Shown here piece after piece: positions 1 through 7,909 of a DNA stretch of 64,000 bases. Position 1 is the stretch's first letter; each line of letters starts with the position of its first letter. The DNA is from Pseudarthrobacter naphthalenicus. Its GTDB lineage: Bacteria > Actinomycetota > Actinomycetes > Actinomycetales > Micrococcaceae. Position numbers and translations under genes: made by a program. The DNA is taken from assembly GCF_029076445.1 (NCBI RefSeq), contig NZ_JARESG010000006.1, forward strand, positions 62,001 through 126,000. The letters are read 5' to 3'. The notes below the pieces were generated by a model. It was not told the DNA's origin. It saw nothing but the letters and a program-made list of their open reading frames with translations, and ran no database searches.

Positions 1-2
1 AC

Positions 3-689
3 GTGGCCAGGACGACGACGCTGAGCGAGACCACGGTGGAGGCGGTAATGGCCGAGCTGGCTGCACTTGAGGACCCCCGGGCCCGCGAGGTCAACGCGCG
101 GCACGGCGACGATCACGGAGTGAACCTCAGCAAGCTGCGGGCGGTAGCCAAGCGGCTGAAGGTCCAGCAGGACCTCGCACTCCAACTGTGGGCGACCGGG
201 GACACCGCGGCGCGGCTGTTGGCCCTGCTGATCTGCCGCCCGAAGGCATTCGATGCGGCCGAACTGGACCTCATGCTGCGCGGGGCCCGCACCCCCAAGG
301 TGCAGGACTGGCTGGTGAACTATGTGGTGAAGAAGAGCCCGCACGCCGAGGCCCTTCGCCTCCTCTGGTTCGCCGACCCGGATCCGGTGGTGGCGAGTGC
401 CGGCTGGGCCCTGACAACAGAACGCGTGGCGAAAGAGCCGGAGGGCCTTGACCTCCCGGGGCTCCTGGACGTCATCGAAGCGGAGATGCAGTCCGCGCCG
501 GAGCGCCTGCAGTGGGCCATGAACCACTGCCTGGCCCAGATCGGCATTGAACACGCCGGGCACCGGGCCCGCGCGCTGGACATCGGGGAGCGGTTGGAAG
601 TGCTCAAGGACTACCCGACGCCAGCGAACTGCACCTCGCCGTACGCGCCCATCTGGATCGCGGAGATGATCAAGCGGCGGCAGCAGTAG
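3..689 (+). CDS. DNA alkylation repair protein, AlkD-like
   Basis: The product is a 228-residue all-helical protein built from short HEAT-like helix pairs, which is the fold of the AlkD family of DNA glycosylases. These excise bulky or cationic alkylated bases such as 3-methyladenine and 7-methylguanine without base flipping. The central part (about residues 40-150) carries the Trp- and Asp-rich helices typical of the family (LQLWATGD, VQDWLVNYV, LRLLWFADPD). The GTG at base 3 gives a plausible N-terminus and a family-like length, but sequence upstream of the window is not visible, so a slightly longer protein is possible. A 25-nt-arm hairpin follows the stop codon. Family assignment is from sequence resemblance; substrate is inferred. 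Confidence 0.8.
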   Translation: MARTTTLSETTVEAVMAELAALEDPRAREVNARHGDDHGVNLSKLRAVAKRLKVQQDLALQLWATGDTAARLLALLICRPKAFDAAELDLMLRGARTPKVQDWLVNYVVKKSPHAEALRLLWFADPDPVVASAGWALTTERVAKEPEGLDLPGLLDVIEAEMQSAPERLQWAMNHCLAQIGIEHAGHRARALDIGERLEVLKDYPTPANCTSPYAPIWIAEMIKRRQQ

Positions 690-700
690 TCCGAGGACAT

Positions 701-757
701 CGAGCGGCGACGTCTCGGCGCTAAGCGAGGCACTTAGCGCCGAGACCTCGCCACTCG
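701..757. repeat. Long intergenic hairpin (25-nt arms)
   Basis: The arms at 701-725 and 733-757 are inverted copies with only two mismatches, around a 7-nt loop. The inner 14 bp are perfect (GTCTCGGCGCTAAG). The hairpin lies 11 bases after the stop of the AlkD-like gene. It has no T-tract, so it is either an unusual terminator or an mRNA-stabilising or REP-like structure. Confidence 0.75.
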
Positions 758-762
758 ACGGG

Positions 763-806
763 CGTGGGCTCCGAGGAAACGTGGGCTCCGAGGAAACGTG
801 GGCTCC
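763..806. repeat. 17-bp tandem repeat, about 2.6 copies
   Basis: The unit CGTGGGCTCCGAGGAAA occurs at 763-779 and 780-796, with a partial third copy to 806. It lies between the long hairpin and the promoter of the next gene. Confidence 0.85.
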
Positions 807-826
807 GCCGCCCAAAACGCCCCACG

Positions 827-832
827 TAGACT
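827..832 (+). promoter_or_regulatory. Candidate -10 box of a leaderless transcript
   Basis: TAGACT fits the actinobacterial TANNNT -10 consensus and ends 6 bases before the ATG at 839. Transcription would therefore start at or next to the start codon. No Shine-Dalgarno is visible, which agrees with leaderless translation. The -35 box is not clear. Confidence 0.4.
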
Positions 833-838
833 GACTGT

Positions 839-1657
839 ATGCGGCTGGTAGCAAGTGATATTGACGGGACCATTCTTGGGCACGACGGAAAAATCAGCGA
901 CCGCACCGTCCGTGCCTTCCACGCCTGCCGGGAGGCCGGCGTCGAACTGGTCTTTGTCACCGGCCGGCCGCCGCGCTGGCTGCACCCGCTGCAGGATCAG
1001 CTGGGCCACACCGGCACGGTGATCTGCTCCAACGGCGCCGTGGTCTGGGACCTTGAGGCCGACCGGCTGGTCTCCGCCCGGACACTCAGCCTTGACGCCG
1101 TCCGGGAAACCCGCCGGATTATTAAGTCCCTGCGTCCGGCCGCGCTGTTCGCGGCCGAGACCCTCACCGGGTTCCATCTGGAGCCGGGCTTCATCGAGAA
1201 CGGCTCCAGCGAGTTGCTGGCCGAATTCACCCCCGCCCCGCTGGCGGAAACGCTCACCGCGGACGACGCCGTCGTGAAGTTCCTCGCAATCGTCAGGGAG
1301 GGCACTCCGGACGATTTCCTCGCTGAAGTCCGTCCCGCCGTCGCGCACCTCGCGTACGCAACGCACTCAGCTCCCAGCGTGGCCATGCTGGAACTGTGCC
1401 TTCCCGGCGTCAACAAGGCAGTCACCCTGGCCGAGTACGCCAGGTCCCTCTCGATCGACGCCGCGGACGTGGTGGCGTTCGGCGACATGCCCAACGACGT
1501 GGAGATGCTGCGCTGGGCAGGCAGCGGATACGGGATGGCCAGCGGCCACCCGGATGCCATCCGCGCGGCCGGGCAACAGGCACCCCACTTTGACGACGAC
1601 GGCGTGGCCCAGGTTCTGGAGGCCAGGCTCGCGGAGTTGGGTGTACAGCGCGCCTGA
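839..1657 (+). CDS. HAD-superfamily hydrolase, Cof-type
   Basis: This 272-residue protein is a HAD phosphatase of the Cof (cap type IIB) group, which dephosphorylates small metabolites such as sugar phosphates or cofactors. Motif I is DIDGT near residue 7 (nucleophile Asp7, acid Asp9), motif II is the Thr of FVTGRP, motif III is the Lys of NKAVTL, and motif IV is GDMPND near residue 218. The cap lies between motifs II and III. No Shine-Dalgarno precedes the ATG, and a -10-like TAGACT just upstream suggests a leaderless mRNA. A second Cof-type HAD protein lies at 27717-28568. The exact substrate cannot be read from the sequence. Confidence 0.88.
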   Translation: MRLVASDIDGTILGHDGKISDRTVRAFHACREAGVELVFVTGRPPRWLHPLQDQLGHTGTVICSNGAVVWDLEADRLVSARTLSLDAVRETRRIIKSLRPAALFAAETLTGFHLEPGFIENGSSELLAEFTPAPLAETLTADDAVVKFLAIVREGTPDDFLAEVRPAVAHLAYATHSAPSVAMLELCLPGVNKAVTLAEYARSLSIDAADVVAFGDMPNDVEMLRWAGSGYGMASGHPDAIRAAGQQAPHFDDDGVAQVLEARLAELGVQRA

Positions 1658-1756
1658 CCGCTGCCATGGCCCTTTTCACAGCTACCGCTCACCTCACGTT
1701 AACTTTCGCCGCCTAACGTTGGCGTGGACAAGCATCCACAGCTTGAGGGGAACGTC

Positions 1757-2005
1757 ATGGCAAGGAACGGCAATCAACGCAGGCACGAAGCGGCAATCCG
1801 CCCGGCAGAGCCTGCCGCGCACTGGAAGGCGCTGAAGGAAGGCGACCGTGTGCGCATCCTCATCACTCCCGGATACGAAACCGGCGGGTTCGTCGATGCC
1901 ATCACCTCGGACTGCACCTCTGTGTGGGTGAACCTCGACGGCGGGCTGGGACGCACGATGCTCCACTGCAGCGATGACGTGGAGATCGTGCCGCAGGGCG
2001 CCTAG
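1757..2005 (+). CDS. Small conserved hypothetical protein
   Basis: An 82-residue protein with a basic N-terminus (about residues 1-20) and a beta-rich body containing VRILITPGYETGGFVDAI and VWVNLDGGLGR. This resembles a small SH3-like or KOW-like barrel, but I do not recognise a named family. The ATG at 1757 is preceded by the purine-rich GAGGGGAA at a good distance. An in-frame start at 1724 would add 11 residues without a ribosome site. The gene sits 26 bases before the glycerophosphodiesterase gene and could be co-transcribed with it. Function unknown. Confidence 0.6.
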   Translation: MARNGNQRRHEAAIRPAEPAAHWKALKEGDRVRILITPGYETGGFVDAITSDCTSVWVNLDGGLGRTMLHCSDDVEIVPQGA

Positions 2006-2031
2006 CGGCCAGGTTCCGGTACGCTCGCAGC

Positions 2032-2835
2032 GTGACCGAGCGGTACTTTGACCCATCCGGTGGTGCCTCGCGCCCGCAGCCCCCTATCGCCATGGCCCAC
2101 CGCGGCTTCTCCCGGGAGGGGCTCGAAAACACGATGGCCGCCTTCCGCGCCGCGGTGGAACTCGGGTGCAGGTACGTCGAAACCGACGTCCACACCACGT
2201 CCGACGGCGTGCTGCTGCTTTTCCACGACGACACTTTGGACCGGGTCACTGACGGCCAGGGGCGGATCTCGGAACTGACCGCCGCGGACGTTGCCGCCGC
2301 CAGGATCGGCGGGTCCGAACCGGTGCCGCTGTTCGATGAACTCTTCACGGCGTACCCGGACGTGCGCGTGAATCTGGACATCAAGGACTGGGCCTCCGTG
2401 CGTACCCTGGCCGCCGGCATTGAACGTCACGGCGCCCATGACCGTGTCCTGGTGGCCAGCTTTTCAGACCGCCGACGCCGGGCGGTGCTGAAGCTGCTGA
2501 GCCGGCCGGTTGCGTCCTCTGCGGGGGTGGTGACGAACGGGTTGTTTGTTCTTCTTGGCCCTGTTCTCCCGGTCCCGGTGCTTCGCCTGGTGCTCCGGGG
2601 CCCGCTCCGCGACGTTCAGGCGCTGCAGGTTCCGGTGCGGCAGGGCGCGATCCGGGTGGTGACACGGGGTTTCGTCCGCCGCGCGCACGCGCTCGGCCTG
2701 GCAGTCCACGTCTGGACCATCAACGATCCCGCCGAGATGCGCCGGCTGCTGGACCTCGGCGTGGACGGGATCGTGACGGACCGGGCGGACCTGCTGAGGC
2801 AGGTGCTTCTGGAACGGAACGAGTGGCCCGGCTGA
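2032..2835 (+). CDS. Glycerophosphodiester phosphodiesterase
   Basis: A 267-residue GDPD-family enzyme that hydrolyses glycerophosphodiesters from deacylated phospholipids to glycerol-3-phosphate and an alcohol. The metal and catalytic signature is near the N-terminus: HRG (about residue 23), LENT, the ETDVH segment with Glu and Asp ligands, and FHDDTLDR with the catalytic His. The TIM-barrel closes with the typical VWTINDPAEMRRLLDLGVDGIVTD block near residue 225. There is no signal peptide, so it is probably cytoplasmic. The start is GTG at 2032. The next gene, an EAL protein, converges on it. Confidence 0.9.
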   Translation: MTERYFDPSGGASRPQPPIAMAHRGFSREGLENTMAAFRAAVELGCRYVETDVHTTSDGVLLLFHDDTLDRVTDGQGRISELTAADVAAARIGGSEPVPLFDELFTAYPDVRVNLDIKDWASVRTLAAGIERHGAHDRVLVASFSDRRRRAVLKLLSRPVASSAGVVTNGLFVLLGPVLPVPVLRLVLRGPLRDVQALQVPVRQGAIRVVTRGFVRRAHALGLAVHVWTINDPAEMRRLLDLGVDGIVTDRADLLRQVLLERNEWPG

Positions 2836-2887
2836 AGTTCCGCCGCGATGCCGGGCCCACGCCCCCGCGCAAGGAAGGCGGTGCCGC

Positions 2888-3949
2888 CTACTGACGCCGG
2901 TCGGCGCCGCCGGGACCCGGGAAGCGGCCGGACTCGGCCGTCAGGAACCGGAGCTCGTCAAGGTCGAGCGGTGCATTCCAGGCAGCCCAATCCTTGGGCC
3001 GTACTGAGGGCCTGCCCAGAAGGTAGCCCTGCCCGGCGCTAAAGCCCAGCTCGGCCAGGACGGTGAGTTCCTCGGCGGTTTCCACGCCTTCGGCGACCAC
3101 GACGCTTCCGATCCGGGTGGCAAATTCAATCATGCAGGCGGCAACCGCATGCTGCGTGCGATCCTGGTCAACGCCGCTGATCACGCTTCGTCCCAGCTTG
3201 ATGAAGTCGGGCCGCAAATGCAGCATCCGGCTCAGTGTGCCGGCACTGGAGTGTGAGTCATCGATGGCAATTCTCAGTCCGCGTTCCCGCAGCGGAGTTA
3301 TTGCGGCAATGAAATCCGAGTATTGCTCGTCCGGAATGCCGTCGGTCAATTCGAGGACTATTCGTTCAATCGGCAACTCAATGTGGTCAAACAATTCCGG
3401 CAGGCGCGGATCAAGGCAGGATGCCGGCGAGATGTTCATCGCCACATAAAGGTGCTGGGGAAGGTTCGCGGCGGCCAGTGCCGCGGAACCCAGCGCCGAG
3501 AATTCCAGGTTGGCGCCCAAACCAACCGCAGCAGCTTCGGCAAACCAGAGTTCCGCGCCGGCTCCGTCGTCACTGACAAAGCGGGACAGCGCCTCGACAC
3601 CCACCACGCTCTTGGAATCCAGTCCGTAAATGGGCTGGAAGGCGGTCATCAGCATCTGCTTCTCCAGCAAGGCGCTAATTCTGGAGAGGCTCCGCAGCGA
3701 ATCCATCCGTTCCGCCAGATGCGGAGGTACGGAGTTCAGTGGTTGATGGGCGCTGGGCGTGCCCGTGGCGCGTTCCTGCGCGGCGTCCAGCTGCCGGCGT
3801 TCCAGCAGGTATTCGAGCAGGGCCCGTTCCGGTACGCCGGGGTTTTCCCCCAGGCGGTCGCTGAGGTGCTGGCGGATGGCCGCACCAGCAGGATCAGGAT
3901 CCGCTAATACTGCAGCGATAACTCCCCATGCTTGCACGCGAACTGTCAT
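2888..3949 (-). CDS. EAL-domain protein with a novel N-terminal module
   Basis: A 353-residue cytoplasmic protein. Residues about 85-335 form an EAL domain, the c-di-GMP phosphodiesterase fold. The signature VEALSRF, the Asn of MNISP, the Glu of LELTD, the Asp pair of IAIDD, the Lys of FIKLGR, AEGVE and GQGYLLGRP are all present. Loop 6, normally DDFGTGYSS, reads DDSHSSAGTLS, so activity or dimerisation may differ from textbook enzymes. Residues 8-54 hold a 47-residue module shared without gaps with two small proteins at 49.6 and 51.5 kb. It lies downstream of the HAMP-GGDEF-EAL gene in the same direction, separated by 173 bases, so it may be co-expressed or have its own promoter. Confidence 0.85.
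   Translation of the reverse strand: MTVRVQAWGVIAAVLADPDPAGAAIRQHLSDRLGENPGVPERALLEYLLERRQLDAAQERATGTPSAHQPLNSVPPHLAERMDSLRSLSRISALLEKQMLMTAFQPIYGLDSKSVVGVEALSRFVSDDGAGAELWFAEAAAVGLGANLEFSALGSAALAAANLPQHLYVAMNISPASCLDPRLPELFDHIELPIERIVLELTDGIPDEQYSDFIAAITPLRERGLRIAIDDSHSSAGTLSRMLHLRPDFIKLGRSVISGVDQDRTQHAVAACMIEFATRIGSVVVAEGVETAEELTVLAELGFSAGQGYLLGRPSVRPKDWAAWNAPLDLDELRFLTAESGRFPGPGGADRRQ
3788..3928 (-). other. Copy 1 of an unrecognised 47-residue module
   Basis: Residues 8-54 of the EAL protein align without gaps to residues 28-74 of the protein at 49579 and 43-89 of the protein at 51454. Eleven positions are identical in all three: I4, L8, P13, L22, P30, P33, E34, A36, L37, L38 and L41 of the module. 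The core reads P-x-x-P-E-x-A-L-L. Confidence 0.7.
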
Positions 3950-4094
3950 TATCGACGCCCCCAGTTGACGAAGTAATGCCTCAGTGGCCGTTCTATTTTC
4001 AAATTTCCTGGCGCTTTCCGAAATCCGATGCTTCGATTTGGCCGATCTCCTGACCTGGAAGAATCGGATACCGCAACTAGATCGTATATCGGGA

Positions 4095-4116
4095 GGGGCG
4101 AAAAGCGCAGCCCCTG
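4095..4116 (-). terminator. Weak hairpin after the GGDEF-EAL gene
   Basis: GGGGC and GCCCC arms surround a 10-nt loop just downstream (minus strand) of the stop at 4123. There is no clear T-run, so termination is only a possibility. Confidence 0.3.
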
Positions 4117-4122
4117 AAATGC

Positions 4123-5655
4123 CTAAGCGCTATGAGTTTGCGCGGGAGTTCCGGCCAGAAGGCCAGGGACTTGTTCGGGCGGAACGGGTTTGCTGAAATA
4201 GTAGCCCTGCGCACTGAGGCAGCCCAGGTTCCGCAGGTGTTCAGCCTGCTCCGCGGTTTCCACACCTTCCCAAACGGCTTCCAGTCCGCAGGCCCGCACC
4301 AACTGCAGGACGGCAGCCACCAGGGGAGGCTGGCTGGGATCGGTACCAAGCCCTTCGATCAGCGACCGGTCCACCTTGACGCGGTCCACCGGGAGGCGGC
4401 GCAGGTAGCTGATGGATGAGTAGCCGGTCCCGAAGTCGTCAATCTCAATTCCCACTCCGAGCCCGCGCAGCCCGCCCAGGGAGTACCGGTCCAGTTCGTT
4501 GCCCCTGACGATCGCCACTTCCGTGAGTTCGAGGACAACCTGCTCCGGCCGCACCCCTGTTTCCTTGAGCACCCCGCGGACATCTTCGATGAACTGGAGG
4601 CTTTGCAGGTCGGTGGCGGAAATGTTGATCCGCACGGAGAAGGAACTGTCCACCAGCGCATCGTCAACCCAGCGGCGGAGCTGGTTCACCGCCGTTGTGA
4701 GGACCCAGAGCCCTAGCTCGGAGATCAGGCCGGCGTCTTCGGCGAGGGGGATGAATTCGTCCGGCATGATGAGCCCCCGGGTGGGGTGCTGCCAGCGGAC
4801 CAGGGCTTCCACCCCTTCAATCCGGCCTGTGTCCAGCTCAACCACGGGCTGGTAATGCAGCACCAGTCCTTCACCTTTCACCGCCGTCCGGAGGTCATCG
4901 AGGAGTTGGCTGCGGAGCCTGCGAACTAGCAGCAGGCCAGGCTCGAACACGTGGAGCCGGTTCTGGCCCTCGGCCTTCGAGGCGTACATTGCCACGTCAG
5001 CCTCCATCAGCAGGTCCTCCGGCGACCGCCCGGGTTCCCCGGCGCTGAGCCCGATGCTGGCACCGCAGCGTATGTTCCGGTCGGGCAGTTCGATCGGTTC
5101 CTTAAGGGCGGCCAGGATGCGTTGACCGACGACGACGGCCTGGTCGGTGCCCGTGGCAGGCATGACAATCGCGAACTCGTCCCCGCCGAGGCGGGCCACC
5201 ACGTCAGTGCGCCGGACAGCGCCGCGGATACGCCGTGCGACCGTGGTCAGCACCTGGTCCCCGGCGGCGTGGCCCAGGCTGTCGTTGATGGACTTGAAGG
5301 CGTCCAGGTCCAGGAGCAGGATCACGGGCTGGGCGGCGCCGGTTTGGTCTTGGGCGGACTTCAGCGCAGCAAGGAGCGCGGACCGGTTGGCGAGGCCGGT
5401 AAGAGGGTCCTGCATGGCCATCTTCTGCATTTCGCGATGGGCCTCGTGGAGGCGCTGGGTGCGGTCCTCCACGCGCTGTTCCAGTTCCTCATAAATGATC
5501 TGCAGGTCCTCAGCCAGGAGGTTGGTGCCCATGATGATGGCGTCGAGTTCGTCGCGCGCGGGCGAGACTTCTATCCGTGACTGGAGGTCTCCCGAGGCAA
5601 GCCGGACAATTCCCTCCAACAATTGGGACAGTCTGGGGTCATCATCGGCGAACAA
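4123..5655 (-). CDS. HAMP-GGDEF-EAL c-di-GMP turnover protein (TTG start)
   Basis: A 510-residue dual-domain c-di-GMP protein. The N-terminus (about 1-60) looks like a soluble HAMP domain followed by a coiled coil (EELEQRVEDRTQRLHE). The GGDEF domain (about 75-240) has an intact GGDEF active site and, five residues before it, RRTD, an intact inhibitory RxxD site. The EAL domain (about 255-500) keeps VEALVRW, NISATD, LELTE, DDFGTGYSS, VKVDRSL, EGVE and QGYYF, so both activities are possible. The frame is open upstream to 5889, but that stretch overlaps the kinase gene. TTG at 5655 with AGGAGG at 5661-5666 is a far better start. The kinase gene ends 28 bases upstream, suggesting one operon. Confidence 0.9.
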   Translation of the reverse strand: MFADDDPRLSQLLEGIVRLASGDLQSRIEVSPARDELDAIIMGTNLLAEDLQIIYEELEQRVEDRTQRLHEAHREMQKMAMQDPLTGLANRSALLAALKSAQDQTGAAQPVILLLDLDAFKSINDSLGHAAGDQVLTTVARRIRGAVRRTDVVARLGGDEFAIVMPATGTDQAVVVGQRILAALKEPIELPDRNIRCGASIGLSAGEPGRSPEDLLMEADVAMYASKAEGQNRLHVFEPGLLLVRRLRSQLLDDLRTAVKGEGLVLHYQPVVELDTGRIEGVEALVRWQHPTRGLIMPDEFIPLAEDAGLISELGLWVLTTAVNQLRRWVDDALVDSSFSVRINISATDLQSLQFIEDVRGVLKETGVRPEQVVLELTEVAIVRGNELDRYSLGGLRGLGVGIEIDDFGTGYSSISYLRRLPVDRVKVDRSLIEGLGTDPSQPPLVAAVLQLVRACGLEAVWEGVETAEQAEHLRNLGCLSAQGYYFSKPVPPEQVPGLLAGTPAQTHSA

Positions 5656-5683
5656 CGGGACCTCCTCTCCGGGGGTGCAGGGT

Positions 5684-7366
5684 CTAGTGGTTCTGGGGCG
5701 AAGGTGTGTCGAGGGGGAGCTTGACGGTGACCGTGGTGCCCTGGCCCAGCTGCGACGCCACGTCGATGCTGCCTCCGTGCCGGTCCACGATGTCCTGGGT
5801 AATGGCCAGCCCCAGGCCGGTGCCGGGCACCGCCCCGGACATGGCGTTGGAGGCCCGGTAGAAGCGGGTGAAGATGTGGGCCAGCTCATCGTCGGAGATG
5901 CCCATCCCGGTATCCGCTACCGTGACCGCTGCCCGGCCGGTGCCGCCGGCGTCGGTCTCGAATACGCAGCCGACGTCGATCCGGCCGCCGCCCGGCGTGA
6001 ACTTGACGGCGTTGGAAACCAGGTTGGTAAAAACCTGCTGAAGCTGGACCTCGTCCGCCAGGATGTCGAGGTCCTCGGCCACGGGGGCCAAGACGATGCT
6101 GACGTTCTGCAGCTTGGCCAGCGGGGTGAGCGCGGCGGTCACAATCTTCAGGGTCCGCGCCAGCCGGACGGGCGTCAGCTGAAGCGGACTGAGCTCGTGA
6201 CCATGGCGGGAAACGCTCAGCATGTCCTCGATCAGCAGGCGCAGCCGTTCCGTGTTGCGCACCACAATGTCCAGCATCTGGTGGACGTCGGTGGACACCG
6301 GGTCCGTGGTGTTTTCCTGGATCATGTCCAGGTACGCCATGATCGAGGTCAGCGGGGTGCGGAGCTCATGATTGACCGTGGCCAGGAAGTCGGTCTTGGC
6401 CTTATCCAGCTCCCGGAGCTGCTTGACCACCTGCTGCTGGCTGGTGATCAGATGGCTCTGGATCAGCGCATGGGCCGCGTTGCCGGCGACGTGCTGGATG
6501 AGTCCGAGCTCGGCCCGCGACCACTCCCTGGGGGCGTCCAGCAGCGCTATCCAGATGATGCCGAGCGAGGAACTGCCATCGCCCATCGGAACCGCCACGT
6601 AAGCTGACGCATTGAGGGCGGCCAGCTGGGCCGGAAGCTCGGCGTCGTCGGTGCCGCCCTGAACGGAAGCTCCGTTGGCTGTCAGGGGTTCTGCCCGTGA
6701 CCACAGCAGATCCGCCGCCGGGCGGGCATCCTCCGCGGCCGCGAACACCGTCCCGGGCAGGGGATCCAGCCCGCGCCGGTGCCATTGGGCGGTGATCAGC
6801 GGCACCCGGTCGTCCTCGAAGGTGGCCAGGCAAACCCGGTCCGCGCCGAAGGTCTCACCGAAGCCGGTCACCACAAAGTCGGCGATCTGCTGGGGATCGT
6901 TGGTCCCGCGAAGTGCTGCCGACACCTGCCGCAGCCTTTCGCGCAGCGTCTCCGCTTCATGCCGGGCTTCCGTCCGCCGGGAAACCAGGTTGATCAGGGC
7001 CGTGGCACGGTGGATCAACTCTTTGGCCGCGGGAGGTTTGGCAATGCAGTCCCGCACGCCGGCATGCTCCACGGCTTTGACTTCGGACGGACTGTCCAGG
7101 TCCACCAGCGCCAGCACGGGGGCCGCAACGTCGATGTCGGACAGGGAACTGTCGAGGACCAGCACCGAGGGCTTGGCCTCGTCCAGAATCGCGGACAGGT
7201 CCGCGGAGTTCCCGGCAGCGCGGACCGTGAAACCCGCCGATTCCAGTGCTGCGGCCACGAATTGACGGCGCCCGGAGTCCGGGTCCGCCACCACGGCCAG
7301 GTAGGGCACGGTTGCTACGTGTGGTGTGTCCGCTGGCAACCCGTCCCCCTCGATGCTGGTAAGCAC
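5684..7366 (-). CDS. Hybrid sensor histidine kinase, REC-GAF-HisKA-HATPase
   Basis: A 560-residue cytoplasmic kinase. Residues about 22-135 form a receiver-like domain with a possible phospho-acceptor in VLVLDSS and the Lys of CIAKPP, but the usual Thr/Ser at the end of strand 4 is replaced (ALVD), so its phosphorylation chemistry may be altered. A GAF domain (about 165-300) follows. The dimerisation domain carries the phospho-His in NHELRTPL, and the ATPase domain has an N-box (NLVSNAVKF), DTGMGIS, FTRFYRA and GTGLGLA. No separate response regulator gene is adjacent; the GGDEF-EAL gene follows by 28 bases, so c-di-GMP output is plausible. The GTG start at 7366 is tentative. Confidence 0.9.
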   Translation of the reverse strand: MLTSIEGDGLPADTPHVATVPYLAVVADPDSGRRQFVAAALESAGFTVRAAGNSADLSAILDEAKPSVLVLDSSLSDIDVAAPVLALVDLDSPSEVKAVEHAGVRDCIAKPPAAKELIHRATALINLVSRRTEARHEAETLRERLRQVSAALRGTNDPQQIADFVVTGFGETFGADRVCLATFEDDRVPLITAQWHRRGLDPLPGTVFAAAEDARPAADLLWSRAEPLTANGASVQGGTDDAELPAQLAALNASAYVAVPMGDGSSSLGIIWIALLDAPREWSRAELGLIQHVAGNAAHALIQSHLITSQQQVVKQLRELDKAKTDFLATVNHELRTPLTSIMAYLDMIQENTTDPVSTDVHQMLDIVVRNTERLRLLIEDMLSVSRHGHELSPLQLTPVRLARTLKIVTAALTPLAKLQNVSIVLAPVAEDLDILADEVQLQQVFTNLVSNAVKFTPGGGRIDVGCVFETDAGGTGRAAVTVADTGMGISDDELAHIFTRFYRASNAMSGAVPGTGLGLAITQDIVDRHGGSIDVASQLGQGTTVTVKLPLDTPSPQNH

Positions 7367-7442
7367 TGTTCAGTCATGAATGAGTACATTGTAGGGTGAC
7401 CGGGCAGAGCTGGCCCTTATGAGGAATGTATGGAAGGTAAAC

Positions 7443-7832
7443 GTGACGAAGCAGCCTGCAGAAAGTGTGAAGGCGGACCTGACCTTGGACGGGCAGGGTG
7501 TGGTCCAACTGAAGTGGGCCCGCGGGGTGTCCATCTCCGAGGCCGACGCCGAAGCCGCAATGAGCGGCGTCAATGACCTGTGCGGTAACGTCCGTTATCC
7601 CATGCTGGTGGACATGGCCACCACGGCCCAGGTCAGCCGGGGTGCCCGCGCGGTCTTCGGCCGGCCGTGCCAGGCGTCCCGGATAGCGCTGCTGGGGGCG
7701 TCGCCCGTGGACAAAGTGCTGGCAAACTTCATCCTGGGAATCAACAAACTGCCCTGCCCCACCCGGTTTTTCACCTCGCGGGACGATGCTACGGCATGGC
7801 TGCTGAAGGATCAGCAGCAGGCCGTCGCCTGA
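7443..7832 (+). CDS. STAS/SEC14-like small protein
   Basis: About 129 residues if the GTG at 7443 is used, which has GGAAGG five bases upstream. An ATG at 7419 would add eight residues. The sequence has the alpha/beta look of a SpoIIAA/STAS-like domain: LKWARGVSISEADAEAAM, YPMLVDMATTAQ with an Asp at the strand end, then RIALLGASPVDKVLANF. Related small proteins in Arthrobacter are annotated as STAS/SEC14-domain proteins. The gene is divergent from the sensor kinase with a short shared promoter region, which suggests a signalling link. No enzymatic residues are evident. Confidence 0.65.
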   Translation: MTKQPAESVKADLTLDGQGVVQLKWARGVSISEADAEAAMSGVNDLCGNVRYPMLVDMATTAQVSRGARAVFGRPCQASRIALLGASPVDKVLANFILGINKLPCPTRFFTSRDDATAWLLKDQQQAVA

Positions 7833-7909
7833 ACCTCCCCGCCACACCATTGCGACCGACTCGTGACTCCGGCGCAGGTGGGAGGCATGCGGGGACCTAT
7901 ATTTGAACG

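Noticed and set aside
5656..5889. N-terminal extension of the GGDEF-EAL gene to 5889
   Set aside because: The extension overlaps the histidine kinase in another frame and is Pro/Ser/Thr-rich; TTG 5655 has a perfect AGGAGG and gives a clean HAMP start.
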